NCBI GenBank assembly: GCA_002723295.1
Contig: PBNP01000002.1
Location: 55,805 to 119,804, forward strand
Direction of reading: 5' to 3'
Length of the DNA stretch: 64,000 bases
DNA from: Flavobacteriaceae bacterium
Lineage (GTDB): Bacteria > Bacteroidota > Bacteroidia > Flavobacteriales > Flavobacteriaceae
A model generated the notes under the pieces. The model worked only from the letters and a program-made list of their open reading frames with translations, searched no databases and was not told where the DNA came from. Shown piece by piece: positions 39,053 to 49,556 of this stretch. The translations under genes and the position numbers were made by a program. The stretch's first letter is position 1; each line of letters starts with the position of its first letter.

Positions 39053-42000
39053 TTAAAAAGTAAGTTTCAAACTAGCCCCGTACCTTTTAGCACTTGGACC
39101 GTTTAGATATTCAAATCCACGTCCGTTACCTACTCCTGTCCCCGCAATATTAGGGTCAAAGTTAATTCCATCAGGGGTATTATAAGCATCAAACCACAGG
39201 TTATATCCTGCTGCACTAATGTTTATATTACCAAACGGTGTTTTATCTACAAGCGATTGAGGAAGGTCATAAGCTAATGAAACCTCACCTAAACGCCAGA
39301 AACTTCCATCCCAAACTTGAAGTTCATCTGGACCATAAAGCACGTTACTAAAATAGAACGTAGAGTTATTGATCTGTCTTGTGTTTACTTCACCTGCAGA
39401 GTTAACTCCAGGAAGGATGAATGATAATTCACGATCTAAAGTGTCTGTAGTTAGACCACGACCAAGAAGAGTTGAAACAGTCATAGTATAAATGTCTCCC
39501 CCTCCTATGTGATTTAACAAGAAATTAAATGTGAAATTTTTGTAACTAAGCATATTACTTACATTAAATAAATAATCAGGGTTAGCATCACCAATAATGT
39601 TTGTACCATATGTGGTGTCATAGCTACCTTGATTATTAACAAGTAAACCGCCAGCATCTGTTCTAGTAATCTGAGAACCTACAATTGTTCCTAAAGATTC
39701 GCCAACAATAGCGGCGTTTCCTAAGCTGCTAAATCCAGCGTAAACAATTTGATCAGTATCAGCACCTAAGTCTTTAACTATAGACTCGTTTGTTGACCAG
39801 TTAATTGCAGCATTCCAGTTAAGATCTGTACTTCTAATTATATCAATTCCAAGATCCAACTCTATACCTTTATTTTCAATCAAACCAACGTTTGTTGAAG
39901 TTGAAGTATATCCAGTTGATGGGTCAAGTGGACGACTGATGATCAAGTCATTAGTCTGTTTGTTATAAATAGATAAATCTAAACTTAGTCTACTGTCTAA
40001 GAAACGGCCTTCAAGACCAAACTCAATTTCATCAATACGCTCTGGCTTCAAATTAGGGTTACCCAATACAGAACCAGAAGTGTTTGTGATTACCTGATTT
40101 CCTGAATCATCTAAGAAATCTTGAGTATCAAGATTTAATGTTGCAGCAATTGGATACCCAAATGGGAAGTTAGCAGAAGTACCATAACCGGCACGAACTT
40201 TTAACAAGTTTATCAAATTACTTTTGATTTCTGGGAAAGCAGAAGTTGGAAGGAATGATACACTAGCAGAAGGATAAACAATAGAACGATTATCAACTGA
40301 TAGGTTAGATACCTCATCCTGACGAGCAGATAAAGTCAAATAAGCATAGCGGTTATAGTCAAAAGAAACTTGACCATAATACCCTTGAATATTTCTTCTC
40401 TCGTAATACTGGATTTCATCTTGTTGCTCGTAGTTAAAGTGACGAAGCACTCCATATACCTGCTGACCTATAGAACGAGTTCCGTTACGGTCATAGATGT
40501 CACCACGAACTGTCCACCCTAGGGTGAAGTCCATTCCAATGTTTCCGAATTTATATAAACCAGCAACCGTTAAGTTATGGTCATATATACTTTTCTTATT
40601 ATTCCAAGTCTCATAAATACCGTTTTGGTTAATTAAACTACCTGTTTTACCTCCTTTATTGGCATAGTTAACGTTATTCTCAGAATAAACATCAAGACCA
40701 TACCTATAAGAAGCAGTAACATTATCGGTAAGATTATAAGAAATACTTGCTCCTCCAAATACACGGTCAACCGCTTGAGTATTAGCTGCGTTTTTAGTAG
40801 TCCAAAGTGGATTTTGAATACCGTTGTTATTTCGGTAATATAACGAAGCTTGTGTAACTGGGTTTGTATCAGGAAGACCCATTAAATCTACAGAACGAGG
40901 TGTGTAGAACACATTAGCAAATACTGATGCTCCCTCACCACCAACATTAGAACCATATCCAGCAGCAACTGGAGGAGATTTAAAGTTAGTCTGAGAGTAG
41001 TTTAGTGTTCCATTAATCATGAATCCGTTACTTAATTGAGCACGTCCACCAAAACTAAGTGTATTACGTCTTAGTGAGTTTTCACGAGTAAAACCTTTGT
41101 CCTCTAGATTACCATAGTTTATATTATAGGAAATCATTCCATCTTCACTTGCACCACGAACGTTCATGTTAGTTGATGCTGTGTGTCCAGTTACAAAGAA
41201 ACCACCAACACTGTCGTATGGTTGCCACTTGTACTCTGAAGTTTGATTTAATCCTATTAATTCTAAGATATCATAAGTCCCTGTTGCTCTAGATTGAGTA
41301 ACGTAAGGGTGCTTTAAATATCCTCTTGTAACAGCTTGACCAGCGTTAGGACCAATTAACGATGCATCCCAAGTTTGAGATCCGTTAATTGAAGATTGTC
41401 CACCCCATCCAGCAGGTCCACCTTCACGGAAGCTAGGCCCCCAGTTAGAGAAGAACCAACCGAAAGATTGATCAAATCCATTACCATATTCCATTTGGTA
41501 GTCTGGCATAGAGGCTAATTCAACATTGAAATAAGATGTGTTAACAGTTATTTCAGTTTTCTTAGCTGCTCCACCTGCAGTACTACCTGATTTTGTTGTA
41601 ATCAAAATAACCCCATTACGACCTTGCGTTCCATAAAGGTTTGCTGCAGCAAGTCCTTTTAAAACGTCAACACGTTCGATGTTATTTGGATCAATATCTA
41701 GGAATCGTGAAGATCCACTATTCCCGTCTACGAAACTACCTTGAGCATTCGTGTCACTTGAAAAAGGAACACCGTCTACTACAAATAAAGGTTGGTTTCC
41801 TTGGCTAAATGTGTTAAACCCTCGAATCACGATACTAGTACCTGATCCAGAGATACCACTTTGGTTGGTAATTTGCACACCAGATGCTTTACCATTAAGG
41901 ACTCTTCCAATATCACCTTCAGAGCGTTGTTCTAACGCATCAGATTCAACTTTCGAAGTCGCATAACCAAGTGCTTGTTTCTCACGCTTAATACCAAGAG

Positions 42001-42313
42001 AAGTTACAATAACTTCTTCTAGTTGATTGCCTTGAGCTAACGATACATTAATTTGATCGTCTGCTCCTACAGTAATAGCACTAGTTTCATATCCAACAAA
42101 ACTAAATTCAAGAACTGCGCCTTCAGCAACTTCAATGGAATAATTTCCATCAAAATCAGTTGAGACACCATTAGTAGTTCCTTGCTCTACAACTGTAGCT
42201 CCGGGGAGTGGCATACCTTGGTCATCAGAGACCACACCAGTGATGGATTTTTGCGCTAATGCAACCTGAGTTACAAGCAAAAATGTCATCAACAGTTTTA
42301 ATAAGCTTTTCAT
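39053..42313 (-). CDS. SusC/RagA-family TonB-dependent outer-membrane transporter
   Basis: 1086 aa. A signal peptide (LLKLLMTFLLVTQVALAQ) is followed by a carboxypeptidase-regulatory-like domain (ITGVVSDDQGMPLPGATVVE) at about 22-100. Next come a TonB-box-like EEVIVTSLGIKREKQ, the plug with VDGVPFSSD and RNGVILITTK, and a 22-strand barrel ending in LKLTF with the terminal Phe. Together with SusD it imports oligomers such as glycans or peptides across the outer membrane. There is no N-terminal anti-sigma-interacting (STN) domain, so the gene is not predicted to signal to an ECF sigma factor. The sequence is visibly less AT-rich than neighbouring genes. Confidence 0.94.
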   Translation of the reverse strand: MKSLLKLLMTFLLVTQVALAQKSITGVVSDDQGMPLPGATVVEQGTTNGVSTDFDGNYSIEVAEGAVLEFSFVGYETSAITVGADDQINVSLAQGNQLEEVIVTSLGIKREKQALGYATSKVESDALEQRSEGDIGRVLNGKASGVQITNQSGISGSGTSIVIRGFNTFSQGNQPLFVVDGVPFSSDTNAQGSFVDGNSGSSRFLDIDPNNIERVDVLKGLAAANLYGTQGRNGVILITTKSGSTAGGAAKKTEITVNTSYFNVELASMPDYQMEYGNGFDQSFGWFFSNWGPSFREGGPAGWGGQSSINGSQTWDASLIGPNAGQAVTRGYLKHPYVTQSRATGTYDILELIGLNQTSEYKWQPYDSVGGFFVTGHTASTNMNVRGASEDGMISYNINYGNLEDKGFTRENSLRRNTLSFGGRAQLSNGFMINGTLNYSQTNFKSPPVAAGYGSNVGGEGASVFANVFYTPRSVDLMGLPDTNPVTQASLYYRNNNGIQNPLWTTKNAANTQAVDRVFGGASISYNLTDNVTASYRYGLDVYSENNVNYANKGGKTGSLINQNGIYETWNNKKSIYDHNLTVAGLYKFGNIGMDFTLGWTVRGDIYDRNGTRSIGQQVYGVLRHFNYEQQDEIQYYERRNIQGYYGQVSFDYNRYAYLTLSARQDEVSNLSVDNRSIVYPSASVSFLPTSAFPEIKSNLINLLKVRAGYGTSANFPFGYPIAATLNLDTQDFLDDSGNQVITNTSGSVLGNPNLKPERIDEIEFGLEGRFLDSRLSLDLSIYNKQTNDLIISRPLDPSTGYTSTSTNVGLIENKGIELDLGIDIIRSTDLNWNAAINWSTNESIVKDLGADTDQIVYAGFSSLGNAAIVGESLGTIVGSQITRTDAGGLLVNNQGSYDTTYGTNIIGDANPDYLFNVSNMLSYKNFTFNFLLNHIGGGDIYTMTVSTLLGRGLTTDTLDRELSFILPGVNSAGEVNTRQINNSTFYFSNVLYGPDELQVWDGSFWRLGEVSLAYDLPQSLVDKTPFGNINISAAGYNLWFDAYNTPDGINFDPNIAGTGVGNGRGFEYLNGPSAKRYGASLKLTF

Positions 42314-42384
42314 ACTTTAATTTGGTTAATTAATAATTATTATTTAAAAAATTTAGGGATTAAAGATAAGGTAAATGTTAAGGA

Positions 42385-42404
42385 AAACCAAAAATTTCTG
42401 GTTT
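42385..42404. promoter_or_regulatory. Inverted repeat upstream of susC
   Basis: AAACCA (42385-42390), 8 nt, TGGTTT (42399-42404), lying 72 nt upstream of the susC start. A further TGGTTTT follows at 42409-42415. It may be an operator or an RNA hairpin. There is no consensus -7 element close by. Confidence 0.3.
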
Positions 42405-42439
42405 CTATTGGTTTTATTGGGGTTTCGAGAGGAAAATTA

Positions 42440-42457
42440 TTAACAATTTGTTGTTAA
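42440..42457 (-). terminator. Weak AT-only hairpin after the secreted protein gene
   Basis: TTAACAA-TTTG-TTGTTAA, a perfect 7-bp inverted repeat starting 10 nt past the stop of the minus-strand gene at 42468 and followed on that strand by TAATTTT. It may be a weak terminator or a regulatory site for susC. Confidence 0.35.
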
Positions 42458-42467
42458 TTAAATTCTT

Positions 42468-43211
42468 TTATAGACTTTCTGCAAAGTCGAAAATCTTGAT
42501 TAATCCATCACTCTCTTTAAACTTTATTTGGTTTTCTTTAATAAAGCCACGAACCTTTGAGCCTTTATCTCCAAATATTTTAATAATATTAGATTTGGAA
42601 AGCTTTAATGGAATAGGAATATTCTCTCCAATGGAATAATAATATGTTATTTCATCTACGAATCTAGGAGGAAGTGATCTATCAAGAGATGTTCTTGCCG
42701 CTACTCCTGCTATATATATCTTTTTTCTTTTAAGAAATAAGCCGAGTCCATCACTTTCAAAAAGAACAATTAGGTATCCAGATTCAGGTAAAATAGTATT
42801 ATTCGACTTATGCGAAATAAGTTTGTATTTTTCGCCATTAATAATAGCATGGACTTTTTCGCTCTTCAAAAGAATTTCTTCTGCATCTTCTTGTTGAGGA
42901 AAATCACCCATTTCAATTTCATCATTTGCTGCATTATAACGTAAATAAATTTTTCCCTTCAATTCTTCTTCAAAATATATAACTCTAGATAATTGAAAAT
43001 TTTTGTTAAAATAGTATGAGCCTTTAACATCTTTGGGAGGTTCACCTTTTCTTGCCTTTCGATTTGTTAAATCTGTCATAGCATCCATAATTCTAGTATC
43101 TGTTCTGTCAGATATCACACCTCCTTGAACTTGAGCTAAGATGTTTTGATTCAAAATAAAAAAGGATACAATTAGAAAGGTAAATTTTATGAAATGATTT
43201 ATATTTTTCAT
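42468..43211 (-). CDS. Secreted protein of unknown function
   Basis: 247 aa, not recognised. A clear signal peptide (FTFLIVSFFILNQNILAQ) is followed by a mature region of alternating hydrophobic and charged residues. Features include an early KARKGEPPKDVKGSYYFNK stretch, a central SGYLIVLFESDGLGLFLKRKK segment and a SLPPRFVDEITYYYSIGE segment. There are no transmembrane helices after the signal, no lipobox and no type IX tail. It may be periplasmic or surface-attached. It is divergent from rpsL and upstream of susC on the same strand with a 154-nt gap, so co-regulation with the Sus operon is possible but not shown. Confidence 0.7.
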   Translation of the reverse strand: MKNINHFIKFTFLIVSFFILNQNILAQVQGGVISDRTDTRIMDAMTDLTNRKARKGEPPKDVKGSYYFNKNFQLSRVIYFEEELKGKIYLRYNAANDEIEMGDFPQQEDAEEILLKSEKVHAIINGEKYKLISHKSNNTILPESGYLIVLFESDGLGLFLKRKKIYIAGVAARTSLDRSLPPRFVDEITYYYSIGENIPIPLKLSKSNIIKIFGDKGSKVRGFIKENQIKFKESDGLIKIFDFAESL

Positions 43212-43523
43212 TTATGTTATAATTTTTAAAAGCGTAAACTTAATAAAATTATCATCACAATTTTAAGTAGATATTATAAAACTATTATTTAATCACAAAA
43301 AACTCTCCATAAAACTTTCTTAATCTTCATCAAATCAACCTATTATAGATTAAAGTATTTTGATTCTGAAATCTAGTAAGAAATATTTTTATATATAACC
43401 TTGTATATATATGTGTATTATTTTTTAAAAAAAACCAAAATTTAGGATTTGAAAAACAAAAAAAAACTCTACATTTGCACGCCCAAAAAGGGGTTTTCAA
43501 TATAATTAATTGTAAAATTTTTT
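43212..43523. other. 312-bp intergenic region between divergent genes
   Basis: Very AT-rich. It holds the rpsL promoter at its right end (43449-43477) and an alternating TA stretch around 43391-43415. No coding frame, tRNA or clear hairpin was seen. A promoter for the minus-strand secreted-protein gene was not identified. Confidence 0.6.
43449..43477 (+). promoter_or_regulatory. Consensus Bacteroidota promoter of the ribosomal supercluster
   Basis: TTG at 43449-43451, 18-nt spacer, TACATTTG at 43470-43477: both elements and the spacing match the Bacteroidota housekeeping consensus. The predicted transcript starts near 43484, giving a leader of about 40 nt before rpsL. Confidence 0.75.
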
Positions 43524-43901
43524 ATGCCAACTATTGCACAATTAGCAAGAAAAGGAAGAGTAACAAATGCTAAAAAGAGCAAATCTGCTGCGCTGGATTC
43601 TTGTCCGCAAAGAAGAGGGGTTTGCACTAGGGTTTATACTACCACTCCAAAAAAACCAAATTCAGCAATGCGTAAAGTTGCTCGTGTGCGTTTGACTAAT
43701 GGCAAAGAGGTTAATGCCTATATTCCCGGAGAAGGACATAATCTTCAAGAGCATTCAATTGTATTGGTTCGTGGAGGGAGAGTTAAGGATTTGCCTGGCG
43801 TTAGATATCATATTGTTCGTGGAGCTCTTGATACTGCAGGAGTAGAGGGTCGATTACAACGTAGATCAAAGTATGGAGGTAAACTTTCTAAGAAAAAGTA
43901 A
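43524..43901 (+). CDS. rpsL: 30S ribosomal protein S12
   Basis: Decoding-centre protein; 125 aa. The streptomycin-linked lysines lie in the motifs [16 protein letters not shown] and [11 protein letters not shown], both of wild-type appearance. First gene of the str operon, directly behind a consensus promoter. Confidence 0.97.
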   Translation: MPTIAQLARKGRVTNAKKSKSAALDSCPQRRGVCTRVYTTTPKKPNSAMRKVARVRLTNGKEVNAYIPGEGHNLQEHSIVLVRGGRVKDLPGVRYHIVRGALDTAGVEGRLQRRSKYGGKLSKKK

Positions 43902-43921
43902 GTTTTCTTCAATAAAGAGCC

Positions 43922-44398
43922 ATGAGAAAAAGACAAGCAAAAAAACGTCCATTATTACCTGATCCAAAATACAAGGATCAGTTAGTTACCCGTTTTGTTA
44001 ATAATTTAATGTGGAATGGAAAAAAATCTCTTGCTTATAGAATATTTTATGATGCAATTGAAATAATTGAGGATAAGAAAGAAGATAAAGAAAAGAATGG
44101 GATTGAAATTTGGAAAGATGCTTTATCTAATGTTATGCCACATGTTGAGGTTCGAAGTAGAAGAGTAGGTGGTGCAACATTTCAAATACCTATGCAAATT
44201 CGTCCAGATAGAAAAGTTTCTTTAGCTATGAAATGGTTAATTGACCATTCACGAAAGCGAAATGAAAAAACTATGGCTCTTCGTTTAGCGAATGAATGTC
44301 TTGCTGCATCAAAAGAAGAAGGAGCAGCAGTTAAAAAAAGAGTTGACACTCACAAAATGGCTGAGGCTAATAAAGCATTTTCACATTTTAGATTTTAA
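43922..44398 (+). CDS. rpsG: 30S ribosomal protein S7
   Basis: Primary 16S rRNA-binding protein of the 30S head, 158 aa. Motifs RVGGATFQIPMQIRPDRK and the C-terminal HKMAEANKAFSHFRF are typical. It lies 20 nt after rpsL and is likely translationally coupled to fusA. Confidence 0.97.
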   Translation: MRKRQAKKRPLLPDPKYKDQLVTRFVNNLMWNGKKSLAYRIFYDAIEIIEDKKEDKEKNGIEIWKDALSNVMPHVEVRSRRVGGATFQIPMQIRPDRKVSLAMKWLIDHSRKRNEKTMALRLANECLAASKEEGAAVKKRVDTHKMAEANKAFSHFRF

Positions 44399-44428
44399 TA
44401 TTAAGAATATATACGCTAATAAATAATA

Positions 44429-46555
44429 ATGGCTAGAGATTTAAAATATACAAGAAATATAGGAATTGCTGCTCATATTGATGCAGGTAAAACAACCACT
44501 ACTGAACGTATTTTGTTTTATACAGGTGTTAGTCATAAAATTGGAGAAGTTCATGATGGTGCTGCTACAATGGATTGGATGGAACAAGAACAAGAAAGAG
44601 GAATTACTATAACCTCAGCAGCAACAACTTGTAATTGGACTTTCCCTACTGAGCAAGGTAAACCCAGTGAAGACGCTAAAGATTATCAGTTCAATATTAT
44701 TGATACACCAGGCCACGTTGATTTCACAGTAGAAGTGAACCGATCATTGAGAGTTCTTGATGGATTGGTTTTTTTATTTTCAGCTGTTGATGGAGTAGAA
44801 CCTCAGTCTGAAACAAATTGGCGTTTAGCTGACAATTATAAAGTACCGCGTATAGGTTTTGTAAATAAAATGGATCGTCAAGGGTCTAACTTTTTAGGTG
44901 TTTGTAATCAGGTAAAAGAAATGTTAAAATCAAATGCAGTTCCTATTGTATTAAATATAGGTGATGAAGAGAATTTTAAAGGTATAGTTGATTTGGTTAA
45001 AAATAGGGCTATAGTATGGCATGATGCTAATTATGGATCAACTTTTGATATAGTTGATATTCCCTCTGAAATGCAGGAAGAAGTCAAATTGCATAGAGCT
45101 CAATTAATTGAAGCAGTAGCAGAGTATGATGAGGGTTTATTGGAAAAGTTTTTTGAAGACCCTGAATCAATTACAGAAGATGAAATTCATAAAGCACTTC
45201 GAGCTGCCACTCAAGATATAAGTATAATTCCTATGATTTGCGGTTCATCTTTTAAAAACAAGGGAGTGCAATTTCTTTTAGATGCGGTTTGTAGATATTT
45301 ACCATCGCCCGAAGATAAGGAAGCTATTGTAGGCTCTCATCCTAAAACTGAAGAAGAGATTTCTAGAAAACCTAATATAAATGAACCATTTTCAGCATTA
45401 GCATTTAAAATTGCTACTGATCCTTATGTTGGAAGATTAGCTTTCTTTAGGGTTTATTCAGGTAGACTAGATGCAGGTTCATATGTCTTAAATAATAGGT
45501 CAAGTAATAAAGAACGTATTTCCCGTATATATCAGATGCATTCAAATAAACAAAATTCAATAGATTTTATTGAAGCAGGAGATATAGGAGCTGCCGTAGG
45601 ATTTAAAGATATTAAAACAGGAGATACTCTTTCAGATGAAAAATCTCCAATTATTCTTGAGTCCATGAACTTTCCAGATCCCGTTATTGGAATTGCTGTT
45701 GAACCAAAAACTAAAGCAGACATTGATAAATTAGGAATGTCTCTTGGAAAATTAGCTGAAGAAGATCCAACTTTCCAGGTTAAAACAGATGAAGCTTCAG
45801 GTCAAACTATAATTTCTGGAATGGGAGAATTACATTTAGATATTATTGTTGATAGGTTACGTAGAGAATTTAAGGTTGAAGTCAATCAAGGAAAACCTCA
45901 AGTAGAATATAAAGAATCTTTAACTGCTAAGGCTGAACATCGTGAGGTGTATAAAAAACAATCTGGAGGACGTGGAAAATTTGCTGATATTGTTTTTGAT
46001 ATTGAACCATCAGAAGAAGGCAAAAGCGGTTTAGAATTTGTTAACTTAATTAAAGGGGGAAATGTTCCTAAAGAATTTATTCCTTCTGTTGAAAAAGGAT
46101 TTAAAATGGCAATGACAAATGGTCCATTAGCTGGTTTTGAGGTTGACTCTATGAAAGTTACTCTTAAAGATGGATCTTTCCATGCAGTTGATTCAGATTC
46201 ACTTTCTTTCGAATTAGCTGCTAAATTAGGATTTAAAACTGCTGCAAAATCTGCAAGTGCAGTTATAATGGAGCCGATAATGAAACTTGAAGTTTTAACT
46301 CCAGAAGAGAACATGGGAGATATTGTAGGAGATTTAAATAGACGACGAGGGCAAGTAAATTCCATGGATGATCGTGCGGGTTCTAAAGTTGTTAAAGCAG
46401 AAGTTCCTCTTGCAGAAATGTTTGGATATGTTACTTCTCTTAGAACCCTATCCTCAGGAAGAGCAACTTCTACAATGGAATTTTCGCATTATGCTGAAAC
46501 TCCATCAAATATTTCAGAGTCGGTAATTGATAGTGTTAAAGGTATTAATAGTTAA
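44429..46555 (+). CDS. fusA: Translation elongation factor G
   Basis: GTPase that drives translocation and, with RRF, recycling. G domain: [15 protein letters not shown] (G1), RGITITSAA (switch I), DTPGHVDF (G3), NKMD (G4). Domains II-V follow to residue 708. The translocation loop and the domain IV segment [15 protein letters not shown] are intact. It sits in the str operon between rpsG and rpsJ; no tuf gene follows it here, unlike in E. coli. Confidence 0.97.
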   Translation: MARDLKYTRNIGIAAHIDAGKTTTTERILFYTGVSHKIGEVHDGAATMDWMEQEQERGITITSAATTCNWTFPTEQGKPSEDAKDYQFNIIDTPGHVDFTVEVNRSLRVLDGLVFLFSAVDGVEPQSETNWRLADNYKVPRIGFVNKMDRQGSNFLGVCNQVKEMLKSNAVPIVLNIGDEENFKGIVDLVKNRAIVWHDANYGSTFDIVDIPSEMQEEVKLHRAQLIEAVAEYDEGLLEKFFEDPESITEDEIHKALRAATQDISIIPMICGSSFKNKGVQFLLDAVCRYLPSPEDKEAIVGSHPKTEEEISRKPNINEPFSALAFKIATDPYVGRLAFFRVYSGRLDAGSYVLNNRSSNKERISRIYQMHSNKQNSIDFIEAGDIGAAVGFKDIKTGDTLSDEKSPIILESMNFPDPVIGIAVEPKTKADIDKLGMSLGKLAEEDPTFQVKTDEASGQTIISGMGELHLDIIVDRLRREFKVEVNQGKPQVEYKESLTAKAEHREVYKKQSGGRGKFADIVFDIEPSEEGKSGLEFVNLIKGGNVPKEFIPSVEKGFKMAMTNGPLAGFEVDSMKVTLKDGSFHAVDSDSLSFELAAKLGFKTAAKSASAVIMEPIMKLEVLTPEENMGDIVGDLNRRRGQVNSMDDRAGSKVVKAEVPLAEMFGYVTSLRTLSSGRATSTMEFSHYAETPSNISESVIDSVKGINS

Positions 46556-46566
46556 TAATAGTTTTT

Positions 46567-46872
46567 ATGAGTCAAAAAATAAGAATAAAATTAAAATCTT
46601 ACGATCATAATTTAGTTGATAAATCTGCAGATAAAATTGTAAAAACTGTTAAGACTACCGGTGCTGTTGTAACTGGTCCAATTCCTCTTCCAACCAACAA
46701 AAAGATATTTACTGTTCTTAGATCACCACATGTGAATAAAAAATCACGAGAACAGTTTAAATTATGTTATTATAAACGTTTAATGGATATTTATAGTTCT
46801 TCATCTAAAACTATTGATGCCTTAATGAAATTAGAGCTTCCAAGTGGTGTTGAAGTAGAAATTAAAGTTTGA
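46567..46872 (+). CDS. rpsJ: 30S ribosomal protein S10
   Basis: 101 aa; also a partner of NusB in antitermination. [21 protein letters not shown] and the [27 protein letters not shown] block are diagnostic. It starts the S10 cluster, which here continues straight from fusA with an 11-nt gap. Confidence 0.97.
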   Translation: MSQKIRIKLKSYDHNLVDKSADKIVKTVKTTGAVVTGPIPLPTNKKIFTVLRSPHVNKKSREQFKLCYYKRLMDIYSSSSKTIDALMKLELPSGVEVEIKV

Positions 46873-46890
46873 TTAAAACAATTTTAAACC

Positions 46891-47508
46891 ATGTCTGGAT
46901 TAATAGGAAAAAAAATTGGAATGACATCACTTTATGATGAAAAGGGAAAGAATATTCCCTGTACAGTTATAGAAGCAGGGCCATGTATTGTGACTCAAGT
47001 TAAAACAAAAAGAGTTGATGGTTATAATGCACTCCAATTGGGTTTTGATGAAAAAGCAAATAAACATTCTTCAAAAGTTGAGATTGGCCACTTTAAAAAA
47101 GCGAATACTTCTGTAAAAAGAAAAATTGTTGAGTTTAAAAACTTTGATAAAGAATTCAAATTGGGCGATACAATTACTGTTGAACATTTTATAGAAGGAG
47201 AGTTTGTTGATATAGCTGCTACTTCTAAAGGAAAAGGGTTTCAAGGAGTTGTTAAACGTCATGGATTTGCTGGTGTTGGACAATCTACACATGGACAACA
47301 TAATAGATTAAGAGCTCCTGGTTCTATTGGAGCAGCATCGACTCCATCTAGGGTATTTAAGGGAATGAAAATGGCTGGTCAAACTGGAAATGAAAGAGTA
47401 AATATTCAAAACTTAAGAGTGTTGAAAGTGGTTTCTGAAAAGAACTTATTAGTTGTTAAGGGATCTGTGCCAGGACATAAGAATGCATATTTAATTGTTA
47501 GTAAATAA
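46891..47508 (+). CDS. rplC: 50S ribosomal protein L3
   Basis: 205-aa protein reaching toward the peptidyl-transferase centre. Shows [10 protein letters not shown] at the start and the conserved [16 protein letters not shown] and [21 protein letters not shown] loop. The last base of its stop codon is the first base of the rplD ATG. Confidence 0.97.
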   Translation: MSGLIGKKIGMTSLYDEKGKNIPCTVIEAGPCIVTQVKTKRVDGYNALQLGFDEKANKHSSKVEIGHFKKANTSVKRKIVEFKNFDKEFKLGDTITVEHFIEGEFVDIAATSKGKGFQGVVKRHGFAGVGQSTHGQHNRLRAPGSIGAASTPSRVFKGMKMAGQTGNERVNIQNLRVLKVVSEKNLLVVKGSVPGHKNAYLIVSK

Positions 47509-48146
47509 TGGAAATAGCTATTTTAAATATAAAAGGAAAGGAAACCGGAAGAAAGATTAAGCTTGATCCTTCTATATTTGAAATTGAGCCTAATAGTCAT
47601 GCTATTTATTTGGATGTTAAACAACATCTTGCTAATAAAAGACAAGGAACTCATAAAACAAAAGAAAGAGCTGAAATTAAAGGCTCTACTCGAAAAATTA
47701 AAAAACAGAAAGGTACAGGTACAGCTAGAGCAGGAAGTATTAAAAATCCTTTGTTCAAAGGCGGAGGTAGAGTTTTTGGTCCTAGACCTAGAGATTATAA
47801 TCAAAAGGTTAATAAAAAAGTAAAGAGTTTAGCTAGGAAGTCTGCTCTAACTTTAAAGGCAAAAAATAAAGCAATTATTGTTGTCGAAGATTTTCAATTT
47901 AAAAGCGCTAAAACTTCATCATTTGTTCAAGTTTTAAAAGCACTTGGTATTGAAAGCAAAAAATCATTAGTTGTATTTGGAGAGTCAAATAAAAATGTAT
48001 ATTTGTCGTCGCGAAATTTAAAAAATTCTCAAGTTATAACTAACTCAGAATTAAGCACTTACAAAATTACTGATACGAATAGTTTGGTTTTAACGGAAAG
48101 TGCTATTCCGCAGATTGAAACAATTTTAAAAAAACCTAAGGTATGA
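47508..48146 (+). CDS. rplD: 50S ribosomal protein L4
   Basis: 212 aa. The long loop that lines the exit tunnel is present (KGTGTARAGSIKNPLFKGGGRVFGPRPRDY), the site where macrolide-resistance mutations arise in other bacteria. In E. coli L4 autoregulates its operon; no leader structure for this was identified here. It overlaps rplW by 4 nt. Confidence 0.97.
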   Translation: MEIAILNIKGKETGRKIKLDPSIFEIEPNSHAIYLDVKQHLANKRQGTHKTKERAEIKGSTRKIKKQKGTGTARAGSIKNPLFKGGGRVFGPRPRDYNQKVNKKVKSLARKSALTLKAKNKAIIVVEDFQFKSAKTSSFVQVLKALGIESKKSLVVFGESNKNVYLSSRNLKNSQVITNSELSTYKITDTNSLVLTESAIPQIETILKKPKV

Positions 48147-48430
48147 AAATTATTAAACCAATAATTACTGAGAAAGCTACTTCAGATAGTGAGCTAAATA
48201 ATCGATATACATTTTTGGTTGATAAAAAGTCTAATAAAATTGAAATAAAAAAGGCTATTGAAGAATTTTATGGCGTAACTGTTGACAAGGTTCGAACGAT
48301 GAATTATGGTCCAAAGCGAAAAACACGCTTTACAAAAACTGGTATTCAAAAAGGAAAGTCGAATTCTATTAAGAAGGCAATCGTACAAATTTCGGAAGGA
48401 GACGTAATCGATTTTTATAGTAATTTATAA
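48143..48430 (+). CDS. rplW: 50S ribosomal protein L23
   Basis: 95 aa; tunnel-exit protein that docks trigger factor and [12 protein letters not shown] at the N-terminus and [19 protein letters not shown] in the middle are typical. The ATGA overlap with rplD suggests coupling. Confidence 0.96.
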   Translation: MKIIKPIITEKATSDSELNNRYTFLVDKKSNKIEIKKAIEEFYGVTVDKVRTMNYGPKRKTRFTKTGIQKGKSNSIKKAIVQISEGDVIDFYSNL

Positions 48431-48441
48431 GTAATAAAATT

Positions 48442-49266
48442 ATGCCAGTTAGAAAATTAAAACCTATAACCCCAGCACAACGTTTCAGAGTTGTAAACGA
48501 ATTTGATGAAATTACCTCTAGTAAACCAGAAAAGTCTTTGTTAGAGCCTAAAAAGAGTACAGGTGGAAGAAATAATAAAGGAAGAATGACAATCCGACAT
48601 CGCGGAGGTGGTCATAAACGTTTGTATCGTGTTATAGATTTTAAACGTAATAAGTTTGATGTTCCGGCTACAGTTAAGAGTATCGAGTATGATCCAAATA
48701 GGAGTGCATTCATTGCTCTTCTTGAATATAAGGATGGTGAAAAAAGATACATTATTGCTCAAAATGGGATTAAAATTGGACAAAAAATATCATCTGGAGA
48801 ATCTTCTTCTCCTGAAGTTGGTAATGCATTGCCATTATCAAAAATCCCACTAGGAACTATTATATCATGTATTGAAATGCAACCAGGTCGTGGAGCAATC
48901 ATTGCTAGAAGTGCAGGAGCTTTTGCTCAGCTAATGGCAAGAGAAGGTAAATTAGCAACTATAAAGCTACCCTCTGGTGAATCTAGACTAATTCAAACAA
49001 GTTGCTTAGCAACAATTGGAGCTGTTTCAAATTCGGATCATCAATTGTTAGTTTCAGGTAAAGCAGGAAGATCAAGATGGTTAGGTATTCGCCCAAGAAC
49101 TAGACCAGTTGCTATGAACCCAGTAGATCATCCTATGGGTGGTGGAGAAGGTAAAGCTTCAGGTGGGCATCCCAGATCTCGAAATGGTATTCCAGCCAAA
49201 GGATTTCGAACACGTTCTAAAACAAAAGCAAGTGATAAATTTATAATTGAACGAAGAAAAAAATAG
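48442..49266 (+). CDS. rplB: 50S ribosomal protein L2
   Basis: 274-aa protein needed for subunit joining and peptidyl-transferase activity. [19 protein letters not shown] and the C-terminal [22 protein letters not shown] block with the critical histidine are intact. Confidence 0.97.
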   Translation: MPVRKLKPITPAQRFRVVNEFDEITSSKPEKSLLEPKKSTGGRNNKGRMTIRHRGGGHKRLYRVIDFKRNKFDVPATVKSIEYDPNRSAFIALLEYKDGEKRYIIAQNGIKIGQKISSGESSSPEVGNALPLSKIPLGTIISCIEMQPGRGAIIARSAGAFAQLMAREGKLATIKLPSGESRLIQTSCLATIGAVSNSDHQLLVSGKAGRSRWLGIRPRTRPVAMNPVDHPMGGGEGKASGGHPRSRNGIPAKGFRTRSKTKASDKFIIERRKK

Positions 49267-49269
49267 TAT

Positions 49270-49548
49270 ATGGGACGATCACTTAAAAAAGGACCTTTTA
49301 TTCATAATAGCCTTAATATTAAGGTTAGTAAGAATATAGATGTAAAAAAGAAAACTGTAATTAAAACTTGGTCAAGAGCATCATTAATTACTCCTGATTT
49401 TGTTGGGCAAACTATCGGTGTTCATAATGGACGTCAATTTATTCCTGTTTACATTACAGAAAATATGGTAGGACATAAATTAGGAGAGTTTTCACCAACT
49501 AGATCTTTTAGGGGACATGCCGGGGCTAAAAATAAAGGAAATAAATAA
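49270..49548 (+). CDS. rpsS: 30S ribosomal protein S19
   Basis: 92 aa; head protein near the A site. [13 protein letters not shown] at the start, [22 protein letters not shown], and [18 protein letters not shown] are all characteristic. It lies 3 nt after rplB. Confidence 0.97.
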   Translation: MGRSLKKGPFIHNSLNIKVSKNIDVKKKTVIKTWSRASLITPDFVGQTIGVHNGRQFIPVYITENMVGHKLGEFSPTRSFRGHAGAKNKGNK

Positions 49549-49556
49549 AAACTGTT

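Noticed and set aside
43391..43415. Alternating TA stretch as a cruciform or origin element
   Set aside because: Low complexity in an AT-rich intergenic region; no DnaA boxes or supporting features nearby.
45898..46365. Minus-strand 155-codon frame inside fusA
   Set aside because: Antisense shadow of a strongly conserved gene with no start context.
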